Below, piece after piece: positions 8,288-14,749 of a stretch of DNA of 22,548 bases. This stretch comes from a virus. Position numbers and translations under genes: made by a program. How positions within the stretch are numbered: the first letter of the stretch is position 1; each line of letters starts with the position of its first letter. Where the stretch lies: the IMG/VR virus record IMGVR_UViG_3300025736_005943, positions 1 to 22,548 of that record, one strand, 5' to 3'. The notes beneath the pieces are model-generated. The model did not search any database, was not told where the DNA came from, and saw only the letters and a program-made list of their open reading frames with translations.

Positions 8288-9712
8288 TCATCCCTCTGAA
8301 TGATTTATTAATATTCTCATCCTGATACTGCTCCATGTATAAGCTATAATTCCTGAAGCAAGAACAGTAATTATATTTCCTGTAAGTGCCGTTTGCCAAT
8401 TTCCTGTTAACTTTCCTATTACGAATGTTGGAATACCAATTACCATGCTAACTAAAATTCCCCAAAAAACACTATCACTATAAATATTTTTACCAAATAT
8501 AGTCATTAGTGTTGGAAGAAGTGTTGCAGCCCGAAGTGTCCCATAAAATAGGAATAAATGTAATATTTTTAATCCAGGTATATTAGCAATGCCAATTCCT
8601 AATATTGCTAATAAAATCATTGCTATCCTAGAAACATTAATATTTGTATTTATTTTACCAGTAATCCTTTTAAACAAATCTACATTAACTAAACTTGAAA
8701 TAGCACATAAATTTGAATCCATCGTTGAAGTTAAACCAGAAATAATTAGAATAACTATTATTGGAGTAATCACTGGAGGAAGATATTTTTGTAATACAAT
8801 TATGTTAATCAATTCTGGATTTATTCCAGTAATCCCATTTGCAGCACCAATAAATCCTAAAATAGAAAAAGCGATTGGAACTATACTAAATATTAGTCCT
8901 GCACTTATACATGCTTTTTTTACTTTATCTTTCTTAATAGCAAATGATCGTTGCCAGAATGTTTGTTCACCTATTGGTCCTGATAATACCCCGATTGTAG
9001 TTATTATGCCAAAGGTAAACATAATTTCAATTCCTTCAGGACTGAAAAAATTAAGTCCTCTATTATGCATTCCACCAATGCCATTTATTACTGTAGAAAA
9101 TCCCCCTGCATTATGTAAAGCGATTGGAACTGCTATTACACTTACTAATACAATAAATGCCATTTTAATAAAATCTGTAATTATTGAAGCTTTTAATCCA
9201 TATATTAATCCAGCCGTTAATGCCACTGCTGACAGAATAATAGTAATTAAAAAGAAGTTGATTCCAGTTAACCACCCCACTATAAAAGCCCCTGCAAGCA
9301 ACTGCATAGCAAAAGAACATATCTGAACAATAGTAAATTGTAGTAAATAAATACTATGGGTTTTATTCCCATGCTCTGTAAGCATTAAATCTGGCAACGT
9401 AAATCCGTTTGGAAATTTCTTTCTAATTCTTGAAGCTGCTATTCCAAATAGAAATAGTGCAAAAACATTTGGAATAGAAAACCATGCAAATCCAACCCAC
9501 CCATTTTGGAAAGCCTGTTGTGCTGAAATAAATAATACTGGAGGTAATACCCAAGTAGCAGCTATAGAAACAGAACCACCTAATGTTTTTATTTTTCTAT
9601 TTGCTACCATGAAACTATTAAATCCCTTATTCTTTCTTCCTAAAAAAACAGATATTATAAGCATTAAAATACAATAAATTCCTAATAGTATTAAAGCTGA
9701 TCCTACATTCAT
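8288..9712 (-). CDS. sodium:solute symporter (SSS family), copy 2
   Basis: A 474-residue SSS-family symporter with the same motifs as its neighbour (FLGRKNKGFNSFMVANR, GFTLPDLM, GPIGEQTFWQRSF, SGLTSTMDSNLCAI). By eye about two thirds of positions are identical between the copies, with a long fully conserved block around GIGIANIPGLKILHLFLFYG, so they arose by tandem duplication or paired acquisition. DQ is EQ here and several helix residues near the proposed sodium site differ, which may mean a different substrate. The ATG at 9712 has AAGGAA upstream. Its codon third positions look more AT-rich than copy 1. It lies 26 bases before copy 1 and 14 bases after the cytidylyltransferase gene, so the three form one unit. 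Confidence 0.9.
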   Translation of the reverse strand: MNVGSALILLGIYCILMLIISVFLGRKNKGFNSFMVANRKIKTLGGSVSIAATWVLPPVLFISAQQAFQNGWVGFAWFSIPNVFALFLFGIAASRIRKKFPNGFTLPDLMLTEHGNKTHSIYLLQFTIVQICSFAMQLLAGAFIVGWLTGINFFLITIILSAVALTAGLIYGLKASIITDFIKMAFIVLVSVIAVPIALHNAGGFSTVINGIGGMHNRGLNFFSPEGIEIMFTFGIITTIGVLSGPIGEQTFWQRSFAIKKDKVKKACISAGLIFSIVPIAFSILGFIGAANGITGINPELINIIVLQKYLPPVITPIIVILIISGLTSTMDSNLCAISSLVNVDLFKRITGKINTNINVSRIAMILLAILGIGIANIPGLKILHLFLFYGTLRAATLLPTLMTIFGKNIYSDSVFWGILVSMVIGIPTFVIGKLTGNWQTALTGNIITVLASGIIAYTWSSIRMRILINHSEG

Positions 9713-9726
9713 ACAAATTTTCCTTG

Positions 9727-10443
9727 TTATAATTTTGTCATTCCACCAAATGCTTTATTAAAATCCTCTACTGTTTGAGGATAATAACCTAACCATTTAA
9801 TTACTTTATTCCAGAATAGCCTTTCCAAATTCCAATCAATACTCAATTTCATTGGTGTAACTTCTGGATCAGTAATGTGGCTGGTATCTATGATTAATGG
9901 TTTCAGGAAATCAGGTTTTTCTTTTGCTACAATCCAATACTGTTCGTATGAATATTTATGACCATAAGTATCCATAAGATATTCGTATTTGTCGTAAGCT
10001 GATTTTAGGTTTATCCCTGCAACGAATCCTGGCATTGGAGCCAGGTTTCCAAATCCACCAACCGAATCATAATTCTCTGGATGGGCTTCTGCCAGCAACC
10101 CATCAATCAATACCTGAACATACTCATTACTTACAAACGGACAATCCCCTGATATAGTCAATACGGCACCAAGATTAAAAGTTTCTATAGCATGCAAATC
10201 TCTTACTAATAAATCATGCTCTGGACCACGATTAATTTCTGCTCCGGCTGCATAGGCAATTTTGCATAGTTCATTGTCTGAGGTGTTTGTGGTTGTTGAT
10301 AAGATTATTTGGTCTAGGTTTTCTAAATATTGAAGCTTCTTAATTATCTGTTCAATTAAGGTTAAGCCACCAAGCATTCCAAGATGCTTTCTAGGATATC
10401 TTGATGAAGTACTGCGAGCTGTAATAACGGCCCCTATCCTCAT
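9727..10443 (-). CDS. SpsF-like cytidylyl/nucleotidyltransferase
   Basis: 238 residues of the GT-A-type nucleotidyltransferase fold found in SpsF, CMP-KDO synthetase and CMP-sialate synthetase. Signature parts: IGAVITARSTSSRYPRKHL (3-21; R10, R15, K19), LGGLTLIEQII, SGDCPFV (98-104, with D100 the expected metal ligand) and a C-terminal TPMKLSIDWNLERLF corresponding to the RLTVDTPEDL segment of SpsF. Such enzymes activate an acidic or amino sugar with CTP for glycan decoration. No glycosyltransferase is visible nearby. I chose the ATG at 10443 because GGAGG lies six bases before it; the ATG at 10461 has no site. It follows HNH1 and precedes two symporters. Confidence 0.8.
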   Translation of the reverse strand: MRIGAVITARSTSSRYPRKHLGMLGGLTLIEQIIKKLQYLENLDQIILSTTTNTSDNELCKIAYAAGAEINRGPEHDLLVRDLHAIETFNLGAVLTISGDCPFVSNEYVQVLIDGLLAEAHPENYDSVGGFGNLAPMPGFVAGINLKSAYDKYEYLMDTYGHKYSYEQYWIVAKEKPDFLKPLIIDTSHITDPEVTPMKLSIDWNLERLFWNKVIKWLGYYPQTVEDFNKAFGGMTKL

Positions 10444-10499
10444 ATTATGCCTCCATTGCATATATTATTATTCAATATACATAATATCGGCAGTTTTTA

Positions 10500-11279
10500 C
10501 TAGAGTACAGATTTTGATACTTTTGCTTTTATATATTTACTTCCCTTACTTAAATTATCATGAGCCCATAACGGTTGAAGGTTCGTATAATGAAAACACT
10601 GTTTCCTCTGATAAAGATCAGTTAAGTCAAAGCTGGCACAGGGTTTTATATGATCAATATGCCATCCATAAAAAGTATGATTATCCCAAGACATCCCATC
10701 TATAAACTGATTTTCCAAATATTGTTTAAACTCTCTTATAGTACACCCTAATAATACTAAAGCAGATCCTTTTTTAAAATTACGCTTTAGTGCTATACGC
10801 AATCTAGTTCTTAATATATGGGCTAATTTAAAGTTAATATCGGTATTCATTTTATTATTAATGTATTTATTTACTTTTTCTCTATTATTATCTACATATT
10901 TTTTATTTCTCTTAATAATTTTATCCCTATTATTTCGATAATATATTTTACTTTTATTTCTTAGTTCTTTTATATTTTTTTGACGATATTGTTCCATTAT
11001 TAAAAATATTTTCTCTTTATTATTTCTATAATATAATTTATTTTTCACATCTATTTCCTTTTTATTTTTTTCATAATATAATCTACCTATCTCTATTATC
11101 TTTTCTTTATTTTTTAAAGAGTATATTTTTTTTTGTTCAAGTATATTCTTTTTATTATTTTGATAATATTTTCTTCTACATTCTTTACAATAGCAATTAA
11201 AACCATCGTCCCTATACTTATCTTTGCTAAATTTATTTATATCCTTAATTTCTTTACACTTTATACATATCTTTTCCAT
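10500..11279 (-). CDS. free-standing HNH endonuclease with 15-residue repeats (HNH1)
   Basis: 259 residues. The N-terminus is a four-cysteine zinc knuckle (CIKC at 5-8, CYCKEC at 29-34). Residues 36-140 are seven back-to-back 15-residue repeats on the pattern xYYxxNKEKIxxxxx (examples LYYEKNKKEI, LYYRNNKEKI, IYYRNNRDKI), a lysine-rich helical linker. The C-terminal nuclease has HIDHIKP (H207, D209, H210), FDLTDLYQRKQCFHYTNLQPLWA (N233) and DNLSKG, a typical HNH domain. Such genes are usually homing endonucleases that spread into phage genomes. The coding sequence is markedly more AT-rich than neighbours, a sign of separate origin. GGAGAAG precedes the ATG at 11279, and it has its own promoter and structured leader. 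Confidence 0.85.
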   Translation of the reverse strand: MEKICIKCKEIKDINKFSKDKYRDDGFNCYCKECRRKYYQNNKKNILEQKKIYSLKNKEKIIEIGRLYYEKNKKEIDVKNKLYYRNNKEKIFLIMEQYRQKNIKELRNKSKIYYRNNRDKIIKRNKKYVDNNREKVNKYINNKMNTDINFKLAHILRTRLRIALKRNFKKGSALVLLGCTIREFKQYLENQFIDGMSWDNHTFYGWHIDHIKPCASFDLTDLYQRKQCFHYTNLQPLWAHDNLSKGSKYIKAKVSKSVL

Positions 11280-11396
11280 ATTCTTCTCCAAATAAAAAAG
11301 CACCTCTATCAGGGGCTGACGTTGAGTATTGCTACTCCCCCTGATACAAGTGCCTTAATGTTTCCAATATCTTAACGTCAGTAAAGATACCCTATA
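11280..11396 (-). promoter_or_regulatory. HNH1 leader: kissing-loop/pseudoknot terminator-like RNA
   Basis: Read as minus-strand RNA. Stem A (11368-11373 with 11384-11389) presents the loop bases CUGACGUU (11381-11374). Stem B is 16 base pairs with one G-G mismatch (11353-11338 with 11315-11300) and is followed by six U (11299-11294), the form of an intrinsic terminator. In its loop lie a nested hairpin GAGUA-GCAA-UACUC (11337-11324) and AACGUCAG (11323-11316), an exact 8-base complement of loop A. The ribosome-binding site of HNH1 begins a few bases after the U-run. Either a terminator/antiterminator or a translation control structure would fit. The pairings are seen in the sequence; the function is inferred. 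Confidence 0.65.
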
Positions 11397-11399
11397 TAT

Positions 11400-11428
11400 A
11401 ATATACTACATTTGTCTTTTGATGTAAA
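11400..11428 (-). promoter_or_regulatory. promoter of HNH1 and late operon
   Basis: -35 TTTACA (complement of 11423-11428), 17-base spacer, -10 TATATT (complement of 11400-11405). The spacer ends in AAATGTAG, so the element ATGTAGTAT shared with the other leftward promoters is kept on the -10 side while the other half is lost. It sits between the upstream operon's terminator and the HNH1 leader. It is the only promoter I can see for the cytidylyltransferase, symporter and packaging genes, although a separate late promoter may be unrecognisable. Confidence 0.65.
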
Positions 11429-11431
11429 CAT

Positions 11432-11459
11432 AAAAAAAGCCCTCCTGAATAGGAGGGCT
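11432..11459 (-). terminator. intrinsic terminator of the ABC-transporter operon
   Basis: A perfect 9-base-pair stem AGCCCTCCT / AGGAGGGCT with a four-base loop (11438-11459), followed on the minus strand by a run of T (11438-11432). It lies 25 bases past the stop of the small envelope protein gene and just before the HNH1 promoter, so it separates the two long transcripts. Confidence 0.9.
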
Positions 11460-11483
11460 GTATGCTTTATTGAAAATTTCTTG

Positions 11484-11816
11484 CTAGTATTTCACAGTTA
11501 CCCCGGCCTCCACAATGCCAAGGATATCCGCCTCTACATCTTCAGCGTCAAACCATTCTATATCAAATACTAAAACTGGAGTTGTAGCTGTTATTTTTGC
11601 TGACATATCAAGTACTTCATCGGTATCCATGAATACGTCTGCTCCGATTCCCATGAAGCCAGCCTCATAAACTACTCCGGCATCGATAGCATAAATATTC
11701 AAATCCGTAACCATATCTCTTTCGACATCCACTCTGGTTTCTCCAGAGACCTCCCCGGCAAAAGAAAGTGTTGCCAGTATACCCAACATTAACATCAAAA
11801 CAATTAGTCTCTTCAT
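11484..11816 (-). CDS. small exported protein, probably outer-membrane or periplasmic
   Basis: 110 residues. The first 20 form a clean signal peptide (MKRLIVLMLMLGILATLSFAG, cleavage expected after the SFA). The mature part alternates hydrophobic and polar residues in strand-like blocks (GVVYEAGFMGIGADVF, TTPVLVFDIEWF, GIVEAGVTVKY), is very acidic and ends in an aromatic residue, as many outer-membrane beta-barrel proteins do. At about 90 residues it is too short for a full barrel alone; it could be a domain, an oligomeric barrel or a periplasmic beta-protein. It is last in the ABC-transporter operon, so it may affect solute entry across the outer membrane, but that is inference. GGAGGG lies four bases before the ATG. 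Confidence 0.6.
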   Translation of the reverse strand: MKRLIVLMLMLGILATLSFAGEVSGETRVDVERDMVTDLNIYAIDAGVVYEAGFMGIGADVFMDTDEVLDMSAKITATTPVLVFDIEWFDAEDVEADILGIVEAGVTVKY

Positions 11817-11865
11817 AAGACCCTCCTGAAATATATTATCATAGCACTAAGGCTGTGATTGCAAT

Positions 11866-12681
11866 TTATCCTTTTAATCCTCCAAATAGTCCCTTTACAT
11901 AGTACTTCTGGAAACAAAGGAATACTATTAATATCGGCAAGAAAGCAAAGGTAGCTGCTGCAAAAGATTCTCCGTAATGTGGTAATGAATCCATCGCTGT
12001 TTTATGTACTAAAAACTGAACTGTACCCACTGGAAGAGTATATAATTTTTCTCTGCTAACAATAATAAACTGCCAGAGGAAATTTCCCCACTGACCTACA
12101 AATCCAATCAATGCCATTGTCACTATTGCCGGAGCTGCTAATGGTATTATTATATTTGTGAATTTTCGTATTTCTCCACAACCATCTATAGTCGCTATAT
12201 CTAAATAATCATCCGGTATGGTAGACAGAAATTGCCGGAAGAAGAATAGCATGAAAACAGATATTCCAGACGGAAGCCACATTGCCATCAATGAATTATA
12301 TAATCCGAAGAATCGTATTAACTGAAACGATGGAATTAACGTAATCTGTCCAGGTATAATCATTGTGAATAAAAATAGATTAAACAGAATCTCCTTTCCC
12401 TTAAATCGTTTTTTAGCAAAAGCATATCCAGCCATTACGTTAATCGGGATTGTTAATAACACAGAGCATATTGATACTGTGATACTATTCCGTAACCATA
12501 GCCAAGCCGGGTATTTGAATAGCTCCCTGTAATTATTAAAATTCATATCTTTTGAAATCAATGTTGGAGGGATTCTTTGCAGACCAACTGTTTCCTGAAA
12601 GCTACCGGATATCATCCATACCAAAGGGATCAGTAGAATTGCTGCAATTAGAATTACTATTGTAAAACCGAAGTATTTCAA
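11866..12681 (-). CDS. ABC sugar importer permease, MalG/UgpE type
   Basis: 271 residues, six predicted membrane helices, the usual size of MalG/UgpE/AraQ-type permeases. The conserved EAA loop that docks to the ATPase is present as DYLDIATIDGCGEIRKF followed by NIIIPLAAPAI (about 160-190), and GYAFAKKRFKGKE and FMLFFFRQFL are family-typical. The start is TTG at 12681, overlapping the stop of the preceding gene (TTGA) with GGAG eight bases upstream. It forms the inner-membrane channel with the MalF-type permease encoded 430 bases upstream, but two phage-like genes lie between them. No nucleotide-binding subunit is encoded in the window. Confidence 0.9.
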   Translation of the reverse strand: MKYFGFTIVILIAAILLIPLVWMISGSFQETVGLQRIPPTLISKDMNFNNYRELFKYPAWLWLRNSITVSICSVLLTIPINVMAGYAFAKKRFKGKEILFNLFLFTMIIPGQITLIPSFQLIRFFGLYNSLMAMWLPSGISVFMLFFFRQFLSTIPDDYLDIATIDGCGEIRKFTNIIIPLAAPAIVTMALIGFVGQWGNFLWQFIIVSREKLYTLPVGTVQFLVHKTAMDSLPHYGESFAAATFAFLPILIVFLCFQKYYVKGLFGGLKG

Positions 12682-12935
12682 TTAGTCAGCTCCTTATCAC
12701 ATAACCCGATCATAAAATGGCAAGCGTTTGCAAGGTCGGCACATTCAAGGCGGAGTAGTTTAATATTTACGCCTCTTTTAATCAATTCTTCGTGAACCTC
12801 TTCTGATTCTTCATAAATCAAACTTGCCACGGCTTCAAAACTCATACTATCCCAACTATCTTTATGCCCATTCTCGACAAGTTTCTCCCTCTGTGCTTTA
12901 TTACCAGCCGTAAATAATGCGTCAATATCTCTCAT
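12678..12935 (-). CDS. MazG-like nucleotide pyrophosphohydrolase-type protein
   Basis: 85 residues resembling the small MazG-like proteins of phages. It has KLVENGHKDSWDSMS (18-32), the metal-binding EESEE (EExxE, E42-E46) and ECAD (ExxD, E64-D67) followed by LANACHFMIG. MazG-type enzymes hydrolyse NTP/dNTP or alarmone-like nucleotides, and phage versions are thought to tune host nucleotide pools or the stringent response. All four expected acidic residues are present, so it may be active. AGGGAG precedes the ATG at 12935. It is wedged between a zinc-ribbon gene and the MalG-type permease, overlapping the latter. Confidence 0.7.
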   Translation of the reverse strand: MRDIDALFTAGNKAQREKLVENGHKDSWDSMSFEAVASLIYEESEEVHEELIKRGVNIKLLRLECADLANACHFMIGLCDKELTN

Positions 12936-12937
12936 TT

Positions 12938-13114
12938 TTAAACTCCCTTATTAGTGTGCCCTATATGCCAATAATGACAAAATGGGCAACGGTAAACATC
13001 CAGTACACTCTGATCACAATGAGTATGCTTTTTCTCCTGCCAAGCTTTTGATGCGGATATGTGTTTCGTTTTTCCTTCACATGTTCTTTGTTTATCAGGA
13101 ATTTTTCTGGACAT
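12938..13114 (-). CDS. small phage zinc-ribbon protein
   Basis: A 58-residue protein starting at an ATG seven bases after AAGGAG. It has C12, a KAWQEKKHTHC stretch, and ends YRCPFCHYWHIGH (C43, C46, H50, H53), the pattern of a widespread class of tiny phage zinc-finger proteins in which a cysteine/lysine-rich N-terminus and a YRCPxCxxWHxGH tail together bind zinc. Function unknown; nucleic-acid binding is likely. It begins one base after the MalF-type permease stop and ends three bases before the MazG-like gene, showing that phage genes are interleaved with the transporter genes. Confidence 0.7.
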   Translation of the reverse strand: MSRKIPDKQRTCEGKTKHISASKAWQEKKHTHCDQSVLDVYRCPFCHYWHIGHTNKGV

Positions 13115-13954
13115 TTATCTCTCCTTAAATAATCTCCTTTGCAGAACACCAATAGTCCCGATTGCTATTGCAAACAGAACCCCAATCGCTGAAGCAAAGC
13201 CATACTTGCCGTATCTGAAAGCCTGTAGATAGATCTCCAGTACTGCTGTATTAGTTCCATAGTTAGGACCACCACCAGTCATAATCATAGGATACAGAAA
13301 GATCTGTGAAATCCCTATTATCTTAATGAAGAATATGAAACCTACTGTTGGGAGCATCAATGGTATGGTAATATACCAATCTTCTTGCCTCTCATTACAT
13401 CCATCAATTTTAGCTGCATCGAATAGCTCAGTATCAATAGTTGTCATTGCAGCACTATATATTATTATTGTCATTCCCATATCAACAGATATTACAATCA
13501 GGCTAATTGCGAAGAACGCCTCTGGATTAGAACCCAACCAGAATATCTGCTTCCCTAATAATTGATTTATAAGCCCAGTAGGATTTAATAGCCATAACCA
13601 TATCATAGTTATAATAGGTCCCGAAGATATAACTGGAATATAATACGCAAAACGGATTGCCGTTTGTAGAGTCTTGTGCATTCTGTATCCTATAGCAGCA
13701 ATGATCAGTGGAAGAAAAGTTACTATAGGAACTATCAATAATGTAAACTTTCCAGAATTGACAAAAGCATTAAGGATTCTTTCACTATGGAAAATATCAG
13801 TATAGTTTTTCAGCCCTATGAATTTCTGACTCATAACACTGGCTTCATAGAATGATAATTGAATCGATCTTAATATGGGATATACTGCAAATAAAAAGAA
13901 GAAAAATAATGCTGGTAAAAGAAAAAGGTATGCTGAAAGATTATCCTTTTTCAT
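13115..13954 (-). CDS. ABC sugar importer permease, MalF/UgpA type
   Basis: 279 residues with six predicted helices. The N-terminus LFLLPALFFFFLFAVYPILRSIQLSF is characteristic of MalF/UgpA-type permeases without the large periplasmic loop. The EAA motif is TELFDAAKIDGCNERQ followed by ITIPLMLPTVGF (about 180-210), and GGGPNYGTNTAVLEIYLQAF is a conserved family stretch near the C-terminus. It imports a carbohydrate together with the MalG-type partner and the binding lipoprotein; the sugar is not predictable. Its ATG overlaps the stop of HNH2 (ATGA), so expression is coupled to an endonuclease gene that lies between it and the binding protein. Confidence 0.9.
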   Translation of the reverse strand: MKKDNLSAYLFLLPALFFFFLFAVYPILRSIQLSFYEASVMSQKFIGLKNYTDIFHSERILNAFVNSGKFTLLIVPIVTFLPLIIAAIGYRMHKTLQTAIRFAYYIPVISSGPIITMIWLWLLNPTGLINQLLGKQIFWLGSNPEAFFAISLIVISVDMGMTIIIYSAAMTTIDTELFDAAKIDGCNERQEDWYITIPLMLPTVGFIFFIKIIGISQIFLYPMIMTGGGPNYGTNTAVLEIYLQAFRYGKYGFASAIGVLFAIAIGTIGVLQRRLFKER

Positions 13955-14601
13955 GATACTCTTTTCCTTTTAGGTCTTCTATTATTAGCATTTTCTTTTG
14001 GTGTAACCCAATGACAGTTATCTGGTTCATAATTTCCATCATTATCAATTCTATCAATCTGAGCTTCTGGGAATGGTTTATCTCCCATATCTTTATAGAA
14101 AGCTAAAAAAGAATTTTTCCAACTCTCACAGACTTTTATTCCTCTCCCTGCATAATCATCATAATCTTTATTATTTGGGTTCATACATCTTTGCTTCATT
14201 CCATTCCACACTTTATAGGCTCCAGAGTTTATTTTGCCATGTCTATTCCCAGTATAGTTTATATCTCTGTGTTTTTTCCATCTGGTATAATGCATAGAAC
14301 AATACCCTTTAGCATCATATTTATTATTGCATCCGTCAACTTTACAAATCTTTCTTACTTTCTTGCTTTGTTTAAAAGTAGGATCATTATGCCTAACCCA
14401 ACTCATGTAATGTTTTTTACACCAACCTCTTGATACAGCCTGATTGTCACAGCCATCAATTTTACATTGCCTTACTATTTTAGGAGGAACAAATAAGGGA
14501 TCACCATATCTTTGCCATCTATGATAATGCTTTACACATAACTTTCTTAATTTGATTTGAATAGGGTTATCACAACCATCAACACTACATATTCCACTCA
14601 T
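13951..14601 (-). CDS. HNH-like homing endonuclease with three zinc knuckles (HNH2)
   Basis: 216 residues. Three tandem copies of a CxxxGCxx...CxxHYxxW unit fill residues 1-120 (GICSVDGCDN...LCVKHYHRW, CKIDGCDN...WCKKHYMSW, CKVDGCNN...YCSMHYTRW), each able to hold one zinc. The C-terminus (KVWNGMKQRCMNP, YAGRGIKVCESWKNSF, QIDRIDNDGNYEPDNCHWVT, ENANNRR) is the phage HNH/AP2-like endonuclease type. I start at the ATG at 14601, six bases after GGAG. It separates the sugar-binding protein gene from its permeases and ends in an ATGA overlap with the MalF-type gene. It has a promoter and structured leader like those of HNH1. A homing insertion into the transporter operon is the simplest reading. 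Confidence 0.8.
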   Translation of the reverse strand: MSGICSVDGCDNPIQIKLRKLCVKHYHRWQRYGDPLFVPPKIVRQCKIDGCDNQAVSRGWCKKHYMSWVRHNDPTFKQSKKVRKICKVDGCNNKYDAKGYCSMHYTRWKKHRDINYTGNRHGKINSGAYKVWNGMKQRCMNPNNKDYDDYAGRGIKVCESWKNSFLAFYKDMGDKPFPEAQIDRIDNDGNYEPDNCHWVTPKENANNRRPKRKRVS

Positions 14602-14704
14602 ATCCATCTCCAAATAAAAACCCCCTCAAACTCAGTTTTGGACGCCAGACTATGACACTGAGTTATATTGGGGGAAATAATTTTAAGATTTTGTCTGCGT
14701 CCAT
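14602..14704 (-). promoter_or_regulatory. HNH2 leader: pseudoknot terminator-like RNA
   Basis: Read as minus-strand RNA. The 5' end carries GGACGCAGAC (14702-14693). A hairpin follows: five C pair with five G (14674-14670 with 14625-14621) and AACUCAG pairs with CUGAGUU, with an uneven internal loop, then five U (14620-14616). The 22-base loop (14657-14636) contains GUCUGGCGUCC, which pairs with the 5' segment apart from one bulged base. So the 5' strand binds the terminator loop, as in the HNH1 leader, with unrelated sequence. After the U-run both leaders read AUUUGGAGA into the start codon. Function is inferred. Confidence 0.65.
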
Positions 14705-14710
14705 ACTAAT

Positions 14711-14739
14711 AATATACTACATTGATGGACTTTTGTAAA
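14711..14739 (-). promoter_or_regulatory. promoter of HNH2
   Basis: -35 TTTACA (complement of 14734-14739), 17-base spacer ending CAATGTAG, -10 TATATT (complement of 14711-14716). Spacing and both boxes are the same as at HNH1. It lies 10 bases past the stop of the sugar-binding protein gene, so the permeases can be transcribed from here as well as by readthrough from upstream. Confidence 0.65.
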
Positions 14740-14749
14740 CAAGAATATA

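Noticed and set aside
8262-8399. N-terminal extension of symporter copy 1
   Set aside because: The extension overlaps the end of copy 2 and has non-family sequence. AGGAG at good spacing marks the start at 8261, which also aligns with copy 2.
8589-9326. 245-residue plus-strand frame opposite symporter copy 2
   Set aside because: An antisense shadow of a membrane protein gene; no ribosome-binding site or protein-family features.
11280-11396. HDV-like, HEARO/OMEGA-type or other known ribozyme or guide RNA
   Set aside because: Helix order differs from HDV-type ribozymes, and the HNH proteins are not IscB/IsrB (no RuvC parts), so those RNA classes do not fit.
12961-13152. 63-residue minus-strand frame between permease and MazG-like gene
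   Set aside because: It overlaps the permease end and lacks a ribosome-binding site. The frame at 12938-13114 has AAGGAG, correct spacing and a zinc-ribbon pattern, so that one is taken.
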